Shown in pieces: positions 1 to 9,124 of a stretch of DNA of 64,000 nt; the stretch's first letter is position 1, and every line of letters begins with the position of its first letter. Origin of the DNA: NBLH01 sp050296515. GTDB taxonomy: Bacteria; Bacteroidota; Bacteroidia; Bacteroidales; NBLH01. Location: assembly GCA_050296515.1 (NCBI GenBank), contig JBNKRJ010000111.1:43312-107311 (forward strand). The letters are read 5' to 3'. The translations under genes and the position numbers were made by a program. The notes under the pieces are model-generated. The model had not been told where the DNA came from and did not search any database. It was given only the letters and a program-made list of their open reading frames with translations.

Positions 1-2
1 GA

Positions 3-692
3 ATAACCATGGGTTTGCTTTATTATGCCTTGTTAGCGCTTGTTTTTTATGTGTATATTTTCTACGATAATTTCCAGGAAAAAATTAAAGCTGAAAGGGA
101 TTTGAAGGGATTAGTTAAAGAAGCCGAACTACAAAGTTTAAAAAATCAGATAAATCCACACTTTTTATTCAACAGTCTTAACTCGATAAGTTCTTTAACA
201 ATAACGAACCCGGAGAAAGCTAGAGAGATGCTTGTAAAGCTTTCTGAATTAATGCGTTATTCGCTTAAAACAAATCATCACGATAAATCAAAACTGGAGG
301 TGGAATTGGGTAATATCGAAAAATACATTGCTCTTGAAAAGATTCGTTTTGGCGATAAATTAAATTTTGAAAAGAATATATCGGAAGAGTGTTGTAAAAT
401 GGAATTACCCAATATGATTTTGCAACCACTTTTTGAAAATGCAATAAAACACGGAATTTATGAAAGCACAGAGTCAGTTACAATAAAAGTGCACTGCAAG
501 GCGATTAACAATATTTTGCAAATAGAAATAGAGAACAATTTTGACCCGAATGCGAAGCCTGTCAGAGGTGAGGGAATAGGGCTTGCTAATATTAAAAAAA
601 GACTTGCAATTATTTATAAAAATCCCGATTTATTGACAACAGAGATAAAATCCAATATCTTTACAGCTAAATTATTGATTCCTCAAAATTAA
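3..692 (+). CDS. LytS/YehU-family sensor histidine kinase, 5' truncated by window edge
   Basis: C-terminal part of a histidine kinase of the His_kinase (LytS/YehU) family. The frame is open to the left edge, so the upstream membrane segments are missing. Counting from the ATG at 9, a last hydrophobic segment lies at residues 2-19. The phosphoacceptor motif INPHFLFNSLN has His51, and an N-box QPLFENAIKHG (about 138-148) and a GEGIGLANIKKRL G-box follow. It is 6 bp upstream of a LytTR response regulator, so the two are probably one two-component operon. The signal sensed cannot be told from this part. Confidence 0.9.
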   Translation: MTMGLLYYALLALVFYVYIFYDNFQEKIKAERDLKGLVKEAELQSLKNQINPHFLFNSLNSISSLTITNPEKAREMLVKLSELMRYSLKTNHHDKSKLEVELGNIEKYIALEKIRFGDKLNFEKNISEECCKMELPNMILQPLFENAIKHGIYESTESVTIKVHCKAINNILQIEIENNFDPNAKPVRGEGIGLANIKKRLAIIYKNPDLLTTEIKSNIFTAKLLIPQN

Positions 693-698
693 AAAGCA

Positions 699-1457
699 AT
701 GGCAACTACACTTAAAACATTAATTATTGAAGATGAGCAACCTGCTATTGATTTATTGCAGTTTTATTTAAAAGACTTTGAAGAAGTTGAGGTTGAAGCA
801 GTGTGCAAAGATGGCTTTGAGGGATTAAAAGCAATAAATGAGAAAAAGCCCGATTTGGTTTTTTTAGATATTCAGATGCCAAAACTAACTGGTTTTGAGT
901 TGATTGAGTTATTGGAACATAGGCCAATGATCATCTTTACAACCGCATATGACGATTTTGCGATAAAAGCTTTTGAAGTAAATGCTATTGACTACCTATT
1001 AAAACCTTTTTCAACCGACAGGTTAAAACAAGCCATTGAAAAGGTTATAGAAAATAAACAGTCACCCGAAAGCAAAGTGCCTGACTACAACCAGCTAAGT
1101 GAATATAATGTTGCCAAGCCAAATGAACCTTTAAAAAGGATAGTTGTTAAAAAAGGACATCAGATCAAATTAATCCCCTCAGAAGACATTTTCTACCTTG
1201 AAGCTCAGGATGATTATGTAATGATTTATACCAAAGACGAACGTTATATCAAGCAAGCTACTATGAAATACTTTGAATCAGGCCTTGATCCAGATAAATT
1301 TGTCCGCATTCATCGTTCCTACATCGTTAATATTGATGAGATGAAACAGCTTGAACCCTATGAAAAAGAAAGTTACCTGGCCATTTTGAAAAATGGTGCT
1401 AAACTAAAAATTAGTAAAACAGGGTTTAAGAACTTGAAGGAAAAGTTGAATTTTTAG
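699..1457 (+). CDS. LytTR-family response regulator
   Basis: A 252-residue DNA-binding response regulator. The receiver domain spans about residues 5-120: acidic pair EDE at 11-13, phosphoacceptor Asp57 in VFLDIQMP, conserved Lys in LLKPF. A LytTR DNA-binding domain fills about 145-250, with the typical FYLEAQDDYVMIYT and RIHRSYIVNI motifs. It follows the LytS-type kinase by 6 bp and is presumably phosphorylated by it. Targets are unknown; regulators of this group often control cell-surface or exopolysaccharide genes. Confidence 0.93.
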   Translation: MATTLKTLIIEDEQPAIDLLQFYLKDFEEVEVEAVCKDGFEGLKAINEKKPDLVFLDIQMPKLTGFELIELLEHRPMIIFTTAYDDFAIKAFEVNAIDYLLKPFSTDRLKQAIEKVIENKQSPESKVPDYNQLSEYNVAKPNEPLKRIVVKKGHQIKLIPSEDIFYLEAQDDYVMIYTKDERYIKQATMKYFESGLDPDKFVRIHRSYIVNIDEMKQLEPYEKESYLAILKNGAKLKISKTGFKNLKEKLNF

Positions 1458-1519
1458 GTTTAAACTTATTTTTCATTCCTCTAACTTTTATTTTCGCTTT
1501 CTTCTTTTATCATTTTCCT

Positions 1520-1527
1520 TATCTTTG
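1520..1527 (+). promoter_or_regulatory. -7 promoter element of trpS
   Basis: TATCTTTG matches the Bacteroidota -7 consensus TAnnTTTG and lies 27 bp before the trpS start. No good TTTG is present 19-21 bp upstream, so the -33 half is weak. Confidence 0.5.
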
Positions 1528-1554
1528 CGCCTGATTTGATAAGAATAGATAATT

Positions 1555-2544
1555 ATGGAAACAGTTTTAAGCGGAATCCGGCCAACCGGTAATTTGCACA
1601 TCGGCAACTATTTTGGTGCAGTAAAGAATTTTATAAAAATGCAGGAAGAAAACAACTGCTACTTTTTTATTGCTGATTGGCACTCGCTTACGACTCATCC
1701 AACTCCTGAAGATTTACACAACAATGTGAAAAATGTATTGGCAGAATACCTTGCCTGTGGCTTGGATCCAGAAAAAGCAACCATTTATATTCAAAGCGAT
1801 ATTCCTGAAATACCTGAAATGTATTTGCTGTTGAACATGAATGCTTACATTGGAGAATTGGAACGAACCACAACCTTTAAAGAAAAAATAAGGAAACAAC
1901 CAGATAATGTGAATGCCGGTTTATTAACTTATCCCGTTTTAATGGCAACTGATATTATTATTCATCGGGCTAAGAAGGTTCCTGTTGGTAAGGATCAGGA
2001 GCAAAATTTGGAGATGGCCAGAAAATTTGCGAAGCGGTTCAATCATATGTATAAGACTGATTTGTTTCCTGAACCAGAGGCATATAACTTTGGGGAGGCA
2101 TTAGTGAAAATTCCGGGTCTTGATGGCAGTGGGAAAATGGGGAAATCAGAAGGAAATGCAATTTACCTTATTGATGAACCAAAGGCTATTGAGAAAAAGG
2201 TAATGCGTGCTGTTACTGATAGTGGACCTACTCAAATGAACCAGGAAAAGCCGGAAGCAATTCAGAACTTGTTTACGCTTTTAGATGTTGTTTCTACACC
2301 TGATACATTTGAGTACTTTAATGAAAAATACAATAAATGTGAAATACGATATGGCGATTTAAAAAAGCAACTGGCAAAAGATATTATTGCTTTCACCAAT
2401 CCGTTTAGGGAGAAAATACTTGATATTATGTCAAATAATGAGTATTTGCATAAAGTCGCTACCCAGGGGGCTGAAAAAGCACGAGAAAGTGCATCAAAAA
2501 CGTTGAATGAAATGCGAAAAGTAATTGGGTTTAAGAAGTTTTAA
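1555..2544 (+). CDS. trpS: Tryptophan--tRNA ligase
   Basis: Cytosolic class I aminoacyl-tRNA synthetase that charges tRNA-Trp, 329 residues, the usual length for bacterial TrpRS. The HIGH signature appears as HIGN at residues 15-18 after the family-typical SGIRPTGNLH. The KMSKS loop appears as KMGKS near residue 195. Other TrpRS hallmarks are YFFIADWHSLT and PVGKDQEQNLEMAR. It has its own -7 promoter element and a strong terminator directly downstream, so it is probably monocistronic. Confidence 0.97.
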   Translation: METVLSGIRPTGNLHIGNYFGAVKNFIKMQEENNCYFFIADWHSLTTHPTPEDLHNNVKNVLAEYLACGLDPEKATIYIQSDIPEIPEMYLLLNMNAYIGELERTTTFKEKIRKQPDNVNAGLLTYPVLMATDIIIHRAKKVPVGKDQEQNLEMARKFAKRFNHMYKTDLFPEPEAYNFGEALVKIPGLDGSGKMGKSEGNAIYLIDEPKAIEKKVMRAVTDSGPTQMNQEKPEAIQNLFTLLDVVSTPDTFEYFNEKYNKCEIRYGDLKKQLAKDIIAFTNPFREKILDIMSNNEYLHKVATQGAEKARESASKTLNEMRKVIGFKKF

Positions 2545-2564
2545 TTAAGAAATATATTTTCCTT

Positions 2565-2596
2565 AAAACCTGTCAAAAAAGTGGCAGGTTTTTTTT
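2565..2596 (+). terminator. Rho-independent terminator after trpS
   Basis: Arms at 2565-2574 (AAAACCTGTC) and 2583-2592 pair over 10 bp with one G-T wobble around an 8-nt loop. They are followed by an uninterrupted T run to 2596. The hairpin lies 20 bp after the trpS stop. Confidence 0.88.
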
Positions 2597-2709
2597 ATCT
2601 TTAATCTGTAAGTGGTTGTTAGACAGGTCGTTTTGAGTTTTCCAAAGGTTCAGCTATTTTTGCTAAGCAATCGGTACGATTTCCATTTTCGGATTTAAAC
2701 AATAAAACA

Positions 2710-5238
2710 GTGATTCAAAAGATCTATTTCAGAATAAAAGCAAGATTTTCAATCTATTATATTTTTCTGACATTTTTCTTTTTTTCTTTTTTTGCCTGTA
2801 GCCCAACAAAATACTTAAAAAAGGACGAACATCTTTTGGTAAAATCCGAGCTTGAAATAATGGATGATAAAAAGGTGGCCCAGTTTTATCCTGAAGATTA
2901 TATTCGACAAAAGCCCAACAAAAAAATGCTGGGTGTTGCTTTTTATGCAAGAGTTTACAATTTGGTTGATCCTGAAAAACATGCGAAACGTGAAGAAACG
3001 AGAAGACCTCTAGAGGATGAGAAAAACAGAAAACAACTAGAAAAGGGGAAAGAGACAAAAGAATTTTTCAAGTGGGATAGATGGTTTATGAAAATTGGCG
3101 AAGCCCCGGTTATTTTTGAGAGGCTTCAAATGAAAAAATCATCACAGCAAATCACCACATTATTAAAAAATAAAGGGTATTATAATGCCGAAACAACTGA
3201 CTCAGTTGCATTTAAAGAGAAAACTGCCAGCGTTAAATATAAAGTTAAAGCTGGAAAACCTTATCGAATTAGAAATTATACCGATTCGATTGAAGATCCT
3301 GAAGTTGCAAAAATTTTAAAAAGTTATTTCGAAAGCAAAAGTGAGATAAAAGAAGGTAAACGTGTTGATGTTGACTATTTTGGTGCTGAACGTGAAAAAA
3401 TAAATGAAATAATGCTGGAGAATGGCTACTATCGATTCGCTAAAGAATATATATTTTTTCAGGTTGATACTTTTGTTGGAAATAATCAGGCTGATGTTAA
3501 AATTTTGATAAAAAGTCCGGTCGAAACGGATGAATATGGTCAAAAGAAAATAGTCCCACACAAAAAGTATTACTTCAACAATATGACTATCTACCCGGAT
3601 CATGAGCCAAAATCTGTTATCAAAAAAAAACAACAGGAAGAAATTAATTATGATACAGTACCCGGAGACAATGGTGTAACTTTTCTAATCGCAAAAAAAA
3701 ATGAATACACAAAGGCAGTTTTAACCAGAGGAGTGACAATGGAAACTGATAGCGTATACCGAGCCAGTAAGGCGAAAGGCTCTTTTACTTATTACAATTC
3801 ATTGTCCAATTTCCGACTAATCAATTTTGATTTTAGAGAGAATGAAAATAACAAAGCTTTTGGCGATACAGGTCGGAATTATTTGTATCCACACATAAAA
3901 TTAACACCACAAACCAAGCAATCACTCACGTTAGAACTTGAAGGAAATATGACTTCCGGGAGATACGGTGCTGCATCGAGTCTGCTATATCGTAATTTGA
4001 ATCTTTTTGGGGGAGCAGAAATTTTAGACGTAAAGGCATCAATTGAATTGAATAACCAGGAAGAAGGTTTTGATGATAACAATTATTTTAGCGATACTGA
4101 GTGGGGTGTTACTTCATCGATTCGATTTCCAAATCTCTTAATGCCCTTTAATACAAGAAATTTTTATTTAAAATATTTTCCTAAAACAGCATTCTCTCTG
4201 GGATATAATTTCAGGTACAATTCAAATTACAGGAGGAGTATTTTTAGCAGCTCTTATGGTTATGATTGGCGAGCCAGTGAAAAATCAACACATTTGCTAA
4301 ACCTTCTTGAATTTAGCTCGGTTAAAGTGAGTAAAATTGATTCAACTTATCTGGTGAGACTTGATTCTGTTGGGCAATTCGAAGAAAAATATGATCACTT
4401 AATACTTGGAAGTTCTTATACCATTACATATAATACTCAGAAAATCGCAAAGTCGAGAAACTTCCATTATATTATGTTACGTTTTGAACCTGCTGGAAAT
4501 GTTTTAAATCTAATTCATAATCTGACAAATTATGAAAAACTAGGATATGGAGAATATAAGCGTGAGGTTGAAGCCGTTAGGCAGGGACGCGAGCCAGACA
4601 GTGATGAAGTTAATGCTAGTGTTGAACAATTAAATAATGATCGCCCTGGATTTAATACTCTTTTTAACTTGCCCTATGCGCAATACTTTAAGTCGGAGAT
4701 AGATTTTAGATTTTATCAAATACTAAATTCAAAAAATGAGATTGTATATAGAATTAATCCCGGAGTGATTGTACCATATGGCAACTCTTTTTATTCCCCA
4801 CAAGAAAAAAGATTCTTTTTAGGAGGAGCCAGTAGTATGAGGGCGTGGCAGGCAAGGACATTAGGACCAGGCTCATTTAATGACACTTTGCACATTTATC
4901 AATATGGTGATATAAAACTGGAAATGAACCTTGAATATAGATTTAAAATGTTCTGGGTGGTTGAAGGGGCACTTTTTGCAGATGCTGGAAATATTTGGTC
5001 TTTAGCTAAATACGAAACTGTTGAAGAAAAAAAGTTTGATTTGAACCGATTTTACAAAGAAATTGCACTAGGTGGTGGAATTGGGCTAAGAATGGACTTT
5101 TCTTTTTTTATTATTCGTTTTGATTATGGTTTTAAAGTTTACGATCCTGCTATTCATAATGGAAGCAAGTGGCCAGGAATAAGCGCATTAAGCTGGGGCG
5201 AAAAGACAATTAGCTTTGGTATAGGCTATCCTTTCTAA
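2710..5238 (+). CDS. TamL-like BamA/TamA-family outer-membrane lipoprotein
   Basis: An 842-residue Omp85 (D15 surface antigen) family protein. The N-terminus has a hydrophobic signal (residues 13-28) and a lipobox ending at Cys30 (FFAC), as in the lipidated TamL proteins of Bacteroidota. POTRA-like segments cover roughly 100-300 and the C-terminal 450 residues form the beta-barrel. They contain the family signature FFLGGASSMRAW and end in FGIGYPF, with a terminal Phe as expected for an outer-membrane barrel. The start is GTG; no nearer ATG would keep the signal peptide. Inferred role: insertion or assembly of outer-membrane proteins. No tamB is visible next to it. Confidence 0.88.
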   Translation: MIQKIYFRIKARFSIYYIFLTFFFFSFFACSPTKYLKKDEHLLVKSELEIMDDKKVAQFYPEDYIRQKPNKKMLGVAFYARVYNLVDPEKHAKREETRRPLEDEKNRKQLEKGKETKEFFKWDRWFMKIGEAPVIFERLQMKKSSQQITTLLKNKGYYNAETTDSVAFKEKTASVKYKVKAGKPYRIRNYTDSIEDPEVAKILKSYFESKSEIKEGKRVDVDYFGAEREKINEIMLENGYYRFAKEYIFFQVDTFVGNNQADVKILIKSPVETDEYGQKKIVPHKKYYFNNMTIYPDHEPKSVIKKKQQEEINYDTVPGDNGVTFLIAKKNEYTKAVLTRGVTMETDSVYRASKAKGSFTYYNSLSNFRLINFDFRENENNKAFGDTGRNYLYPHIKLTPQTKQSLTLELEGNMTSGRYGAASSLLYRNLNLFGGAEILDVKASIELNNQEEGFDDNNYFSDTEWGVTSSIRFPNLLMPFNTRNFYLKYFPKTAFSLGYNFRYNSNYRRSIFSSSYGYDWRASEKSTHLLNLLEFSSVKVSKIDSTYLVRLDSVGQFEEKYDHLILGSSYTITYNTQKIAKSRNFHYIMLRFEPAGNVLNLIHNLTNYEKLGYGEYKREVEAVRQGREPDSDEVNASVEQLNNDRPGFNTLFNLPYAQYFKSEIDFRFYQILNSKNEIVYRINPGVIVPYGNSFYSPQEKRFFLGGASSMRAWQARTLGPGSFNDTLHIYQYGDIKLEMNLEYRFKMFWVVEGALFADAGNIWSLAKYETVEEKKFDLNRFYKEIALGGGIGLRMDFSFFIIRFDYGFKVYDPAIHNGSKWPGISALSWGEKTISFGIGYPF

Positions 5239-5253
5239 ATTAAAATTGAAAAA

Positions 5254-6018
5254 TTGAAAAATCAAAATTCAATAGAACCATTGATTTCAATAATCACCGT
5301 TGTTTATAACAGCGAGCGCTTTATTGAACGAACGATTAAAAGCATCATTAATCAAACTTATTCAAATATTGAATACATTATTGTTGATGGAGCTTCGGCC
5401 GATGGCACCATTAATATTATAAAGAAATATGAAAAGTACATTGGCAAATGGATAAGCGAAAAGGATAATGGATTGTATGATGCAATGAATAAAGCCATTA
5501 AAATGGCAACAGGCAATTATTTGTTGTTTATTAACTCAGGAGATGAAATTTATACCGAAAATATTCTTACGGATATTTTTTCTAAGTTGGATAATTTGCC
5601 AGATGTGATTTATGGCGAAACTGAAATTGTTGATTTTTCAGGTCAATCGGTTGGTATGCGACGCCATTCAACTCCTGAAAAGCTTACCTGGCGAAGCCTG
5701 AGATTTGGAATGAAAGTATGTCATCAGTCAATTTTAGTGAAAAAGGAACTTGTTGAGCCATACCGTCTTAATTATAATTACTCATCTGATTTTGAATGGG
5801 TTATTCGCGTTTTGAAAAGAGCCAACACCGTATACAATTCAAAGCTGATACTTTCAAAGTTTATGGAAGGAGGAATGACAAAGCAAAGCATGATTCCCAG
5901 TTTAAAAGAGCGTTTTAAAATCATGAGCCGGTATTATGGCTTAATCCCAACACTTTTTAATCATATTTATCTAGCGATGAAGTTATCAATTTACTATCTC
6001 AAAAATAAAAGGTTTTGA
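5254..6018 (+). CDS. Family 2 glycosyltransferase
   Basis: A 254-residue GT-A glycosyltransferase of the WcaA type. The N-terminal nucleotide-sugar fold is clear: ISIITVVYNSE at about 10-20, IIVDGASADGT with the first acidic motif, and FINSGDEIY as the DXD-like site. The WISEKDNGLYDAMNKAI motif is typical of enzymes in surface-polysaccharide synthesis. There is no signal peptide, so it acts at the cytoplasmic membrane face. It begins with TTG only 15 bp after the TamL-like gene and may be co-transcribed. The donor and acceptor sugars are unknown. Confidence 0.88.
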   Translation: MKNQNSIEPLISIITVVYNSERFIERTIKSIINQTYSNIEYIIVDGASADGTINIIKKYEKYIGKWISEKDNGLYDAMNKAIKMATGNYLLFINSGDEIYTENILTDIFSKLDNLPDVIYGETEIVDFSGQSVGMRRHSTPEKLTWRSLRFGMKVCHQSILVKKELVEPYRLNYNYSSDFEWVIRVLKRANTVYNSKLILSKFMEGGMTKQSMIPSLKERFKIMSRYYGLIPTLFNHIYLAMKLSIYYLKNKRF

Positions 6019-6153
6019 TTTGGTTGCTAATTACCTGTCCTTGAAACTAATTTGATATCACAGACTTAATCACATAAAATCTCAATTGCTGCCTTGTTTT
6101 TTTGTCTTTGGTTGACCTTGGTAACTCTGTTGACTGAGAACTGCCATTTGGAA

Positions 6154-7242
6154 TTACTTTCCAAATTTGTCTTTGTAGAATATTTTAACTGTGTTACCAC
6201 TTGTGTTTGCAAGAACCAGATCGTAAGTAAGTACGAATGATCGTATTAAATCCTTGCTCACAACAACTTGTTTCCCGTTTATAAAGGCTTTTAGCCAGCC
6301 ATTAACATTGATGTATGCCATTGCCCCATCTTTGACCTGGAAGTTATTCGGTGTATAACTCTCCAATTCGTATACATCATTTTTATAAAAAACTTTAAAA
6401 TACTCCAGTTCTGTAAATACAACCAATTCATCCTGAATATCGTAAACATCTGGTTCAAAAGATGAAATTGTCTGAACTTCGCCATCAGAGAAAACTTTAA
6501 AGCTACCAGTGTTATCCACATAAGCAAGAACGTCTTTTCCTACTTTAAATGATTTAGGCCTAAAATCTTCTAAATCAAAAACTTCTCCTTTGTAAAAAAC
6601 ATGAAACGAGTTTTGAGAATTATCCACGTAAGCTACAATATTCCTTCCTGCTTTATAAAAAACCTGGCCGTTTGATTGAAGCACGTTTTGAACATCACCA
6701 TCGTAAAATACTTTTAAATATTTGGTGTTATCGTTGAAATAGGCAAAAACATTATCTCCAGCCACAAATCTTGAAATGGGGGCTCCGATTAATGAACTTT
6801 CTATTTCCTGAAGTTCGCCATGATAATAAACGTAAGGAGCTCTTTTGTTTTCATTGTAGAAAGCAACTAACTCATCACCAATTGCAAAACTTCTTACATT
6901 ACTGGAAAGCATTTGGGCATTTCCTTTATCAAATACATAAAGCTGATTGTATACAAAGTAAAAAAGCAGGTTTCTTGTTGTGTAGTACCTTTCAACACCA
7001 CTAGTGGCCAGCGTTTTTGTTTCTCCTTTGTAATAAACCTTAAATAGTCCTGAATTAGCAACCCATGCCACACAATTCTTTCCGATTTGATATGATTTTA
7101 CGGGGAGGTTTTCAACTGAAACAGTAGTTCCATTATCAAAAACAACAAAATGTTGCTGATAATTATGATAGGCAGCCAAAGGTTGTGCATTCAATCCTGT
7201 GATCAACAAGATGCTAGTAATCAATAACAACATCTTTTTCAT
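6154..7242 (-). CDS. Secreted protein built of repeats of about 39 residues
   Basis: A 362-residue protein starting at the ATG at 7242, which puts a clean signal peptide (MKKMLLLITSILLITG) at the N-terminus. An in-frame ATG 39 bp upstream would overlap the preceding gene and add a poor leader. The mature part is eight or nine degenerate repeats of about 39 residues. Each carries a pattern like 'vg.dvlAYvdn.g.fKVFy.GevqtL', consistent with an all-beta propeller or solenoid. No catalytic motif is visible. It lies 16 bp downstream of the ATP-grasp gene, probably in one transcript. The function is unknown; periplasmic or surface binding is a guess. Confidence 0.75.
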   Translation of the reverse strand: MKKMLLLITSILLITGLNAQPLAAYHNYQQHFVVFDNGTTVSVENLPVKSYQIGKNCVAWVANSGLFKVYYKGETKTLATSGVERYYTTRNLLFYFVYNQLYVFDKGNAQMLSSNVRSFAIGDELVAFYNENKRAPYVYYHGELQEIESSLIGAPISRFVAGDNVFAYFNDNTKYLKVFYDGDVQNVLQSNGQVFYKAGRNIVAYVDNSQNSFHVFYKGEVFDLEDFRPKSFKVGKDVLAYVDNTGSFKVFSDGEVQTISSFEPDVYDIQDELVVFTELEYFKVFYKNDVYELESYTPNNFQVKDGAMAYINVNGWLKAFINGKQVVVSKDLIRSFVLTYDLVLANTSGNTVKIFYKDKFGK

Positions 7243-7258
7243 AATTCTCTGTTTTAAG

Positions 7259-8431
7259 TTAATAAAGCTCAATATATTCACGTAAGTCAGAATTTAGTAT
7301 TCGCACTAACTCCTGGTAATTCTCATCTCTTGATTCTACAAACAAAAATCCAAAAACAGGGTACTGATGATAATCAATTTTCCGCAATTCAATAGGTTTT
7401 TCAAAATCAGCCAGTAGTTTTTCGTAATCGAATGATTTAATTTGATCGGCCGCATAACCAATAGAATTTTCAAGCACCATCATTGCATAAGTTTTCCCTT
7501 CTTTTTCTTTCAATAATTTGTCCCAGTTTGGTTTTTCATTGTTTAAAAAAGCTGCAATTGAGTTAAAATTATAAGCATACCATGTTGCATCTGCTGTGGT
7601 GCACCATGCACCAAAACGTAAAGGATTTACCTCAATGGGCATCATTTTGCCATTTTTATCAATACGGACTTCCACATGCAGCGGAAAGTTCTTTAATTGT
7701 GCATACATTCCAATATCCTGCAAAAAACACTCCATGGGCTGTAAATGTTTGCGGATTATTTTTTCGGAAGTGATGTACAAACGATCAGAAAAATCTTCTT
7801 CCGATGCAAATACATGTTTCATTATGTTTAGTACAAATGGTTCACCATCAGCATCATAATAGGCATCGAATGCATACTCTTCGCCAGTGATTATTTCTTC
7901 GATAATGAATCGTTGAGTATCCATTACTTCTTTTGGGTAGATGTGACCAACTGTTTTTAACTCTTCTTTAATTTTGGTTTTAACCTCTTTCCATTCGTTA
8001 TTCGATTCTACTTTGTAAACAGCCATACTGAAAAATCCAACTGCTGGTTTAATGATAAATGGCTTAGGTATTTCGTTAATGTTCAGATTGTCAAAATCCT
8101 CAAGTTTTAGTAATTTGTAGTAAAAATCTGGATAAATATCTTTTATTAGTTCCCTGAACAAAAATTTGTCTTTAAAAAGATTAATTTTTTCAGGAATTTG
8201 AGAAAAACCAAGGTTCTGACTAATCCAGTTGATGGCATTTTCAGAGTTAGTATAAATTCTGGTGTTGGGGGTCTTTTTTAAAAGCTCTGTGGCTTCCTGT
8301 TCCGAAATAAATTGTGTTTTCCCATTTAGCTGAAAGTCATCTGTCAGAGAGGTTTTTATAACCTTAATTTGAAACTTCTCAATTGTTTGTTTCAGAAAAT
8401 CAGAAACGTAGGGTTTATCGAGAATTATCAT
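7259..8431 (-). CDS. ATP-grasp domain protein
   Basis: A 390-residue protein with an ATP-grasp fold. FIIKPAVGFFSMAVYKV is the ATP-binding beta-strand/Lys region and ITGEEYAFDAYYD follows. HVEVRIDKNGKMMPIEVNPLRFG carries the metal-binding Glu/Asn pair (E-x-N) typical of the superfamily. Such enzymes join a carboxylate to an amine or thiol through an acyl phosphate. The substrate cannot be deduced. It is followed after 16 bp by the secreted repeat protein, and no other biosynthetic gene is near. Confidence 0.8.
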   Translation of the reverse strand: MIILDKPYVSDFLKQTIEKFQIKVIKTSLTDDFQLNGKTQFISEQEATELLKKTPNTRIYTNSENAINWISQNLGFSQIPEKINLFKDKFLFRELIKDIYPDFYYKLLKLEDFDNLNINEIPKPFIIKPAVGFFSMAVYKVESNNEWKEVKTKIKEELKTVGHIYPKEVMDTQRFIIEEIITGEEYAFDAYYDADGEPFVLNIMKHVFASEEDFSDRLYITSEKIIRKHLQPMECFLQDIGMYAQLKNFPLHVEVRIDKNGKMMPIEVNPLRFGAWCTTADATWYAYNFNSIAAFLNNEKPNWDKLLKEKEGKTYAMMVLENSIGYAADQIKSFDYEKLLADFEKPIELRKIDYHQYPVFGFLFVESRDENYQELVRILNSDLREYIELY

Positions 8432-8500
8432 ATGTGAATTTTGTAAAAGTTTGGCTGCAAGATAAAAAGAAAGACAGAGATGGGAAATAATGGGCAGAAC

Positions 8501-8947
8501 TTATTTTACCCGTTCCAGAACAAGGGGCTTTACTTTGTTGTTTAAAATTTCCTTTTTTGAATTAACAATCACAATATCTTCAAAATAAAACTTGTCACCG
8601 TTTGATGATTGTTTAAGATCTAAAATGACAGGGTAGGAGACCAGGCTTCCAAAATTTCTTACAACTGAGGCTATCCGCTCATTGGGGCTGATTGAAAATA
8701 CATACCTGATTACACGATAAGTATTTCTATCACTATCGACAACTTTTATATGACCATTTTTAATAGTAGCAACCAATACTTGCGGGCCACCATTTGCTGA
8801 AAGCCTGAAAATCATCCCTTCAATAATACATGTATCCTCTTGGTTTTCGATTTTATACCTGTCAGTTTTGTTTCTGGGAGAAGCAGTGCTGAGGAATAAA
8901 ATTGATAAACCAAAAAGCAATATTGAAAAAGCGATTAATTGCTTCAT
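8501..8947 (-). CDS. Hypothetical secreted protein
   Basis: A 148-residue protein of unrecognised family. I place the start at the ATG at 8947 because it gives a signal peptide (MKQLIAFSILLFGLSILFLS). The ATG at 9001 would add 18 residues ahead of it. The mature part (from about residue 24) is short, beta-rich and without cysteine pairs or catalytic motifs, apart from DTCIIEGMIFRL. It stands alone between the ATP-grasp gene and a divergent outer-membrane enzyme. Confidence 0.6.
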   Translation of the reverse strand: MKQLIAFSILLFGLSILFLSTASPRNKTDRYKIENQEDTCIIEGMIFRLSANGGPQVLVATIKNGHIKVVDSDRNTYRVIRYVFSISPNERIASVVRNFGSLVSYPVILDLKQSSNGDKFYFEDIVIVNSKKEILNNKVKPLVLERVK

Positions 8948-9124
8948 AGTTAATGGTTTTACAAAAGCCTTATTGGTAAAATAGAATAAAAATCTTGCCA
9001 AAAATCCATGTATATTTCGAAATATGCCTTAACTTCAAAATGTTTGTTAAGTGTTTGTCGGAAATTTGGAAATGTTTAGATCGCTTGGTATTTAAAAACG
9101 TTTGAAATTTGACAATAGTATAAA

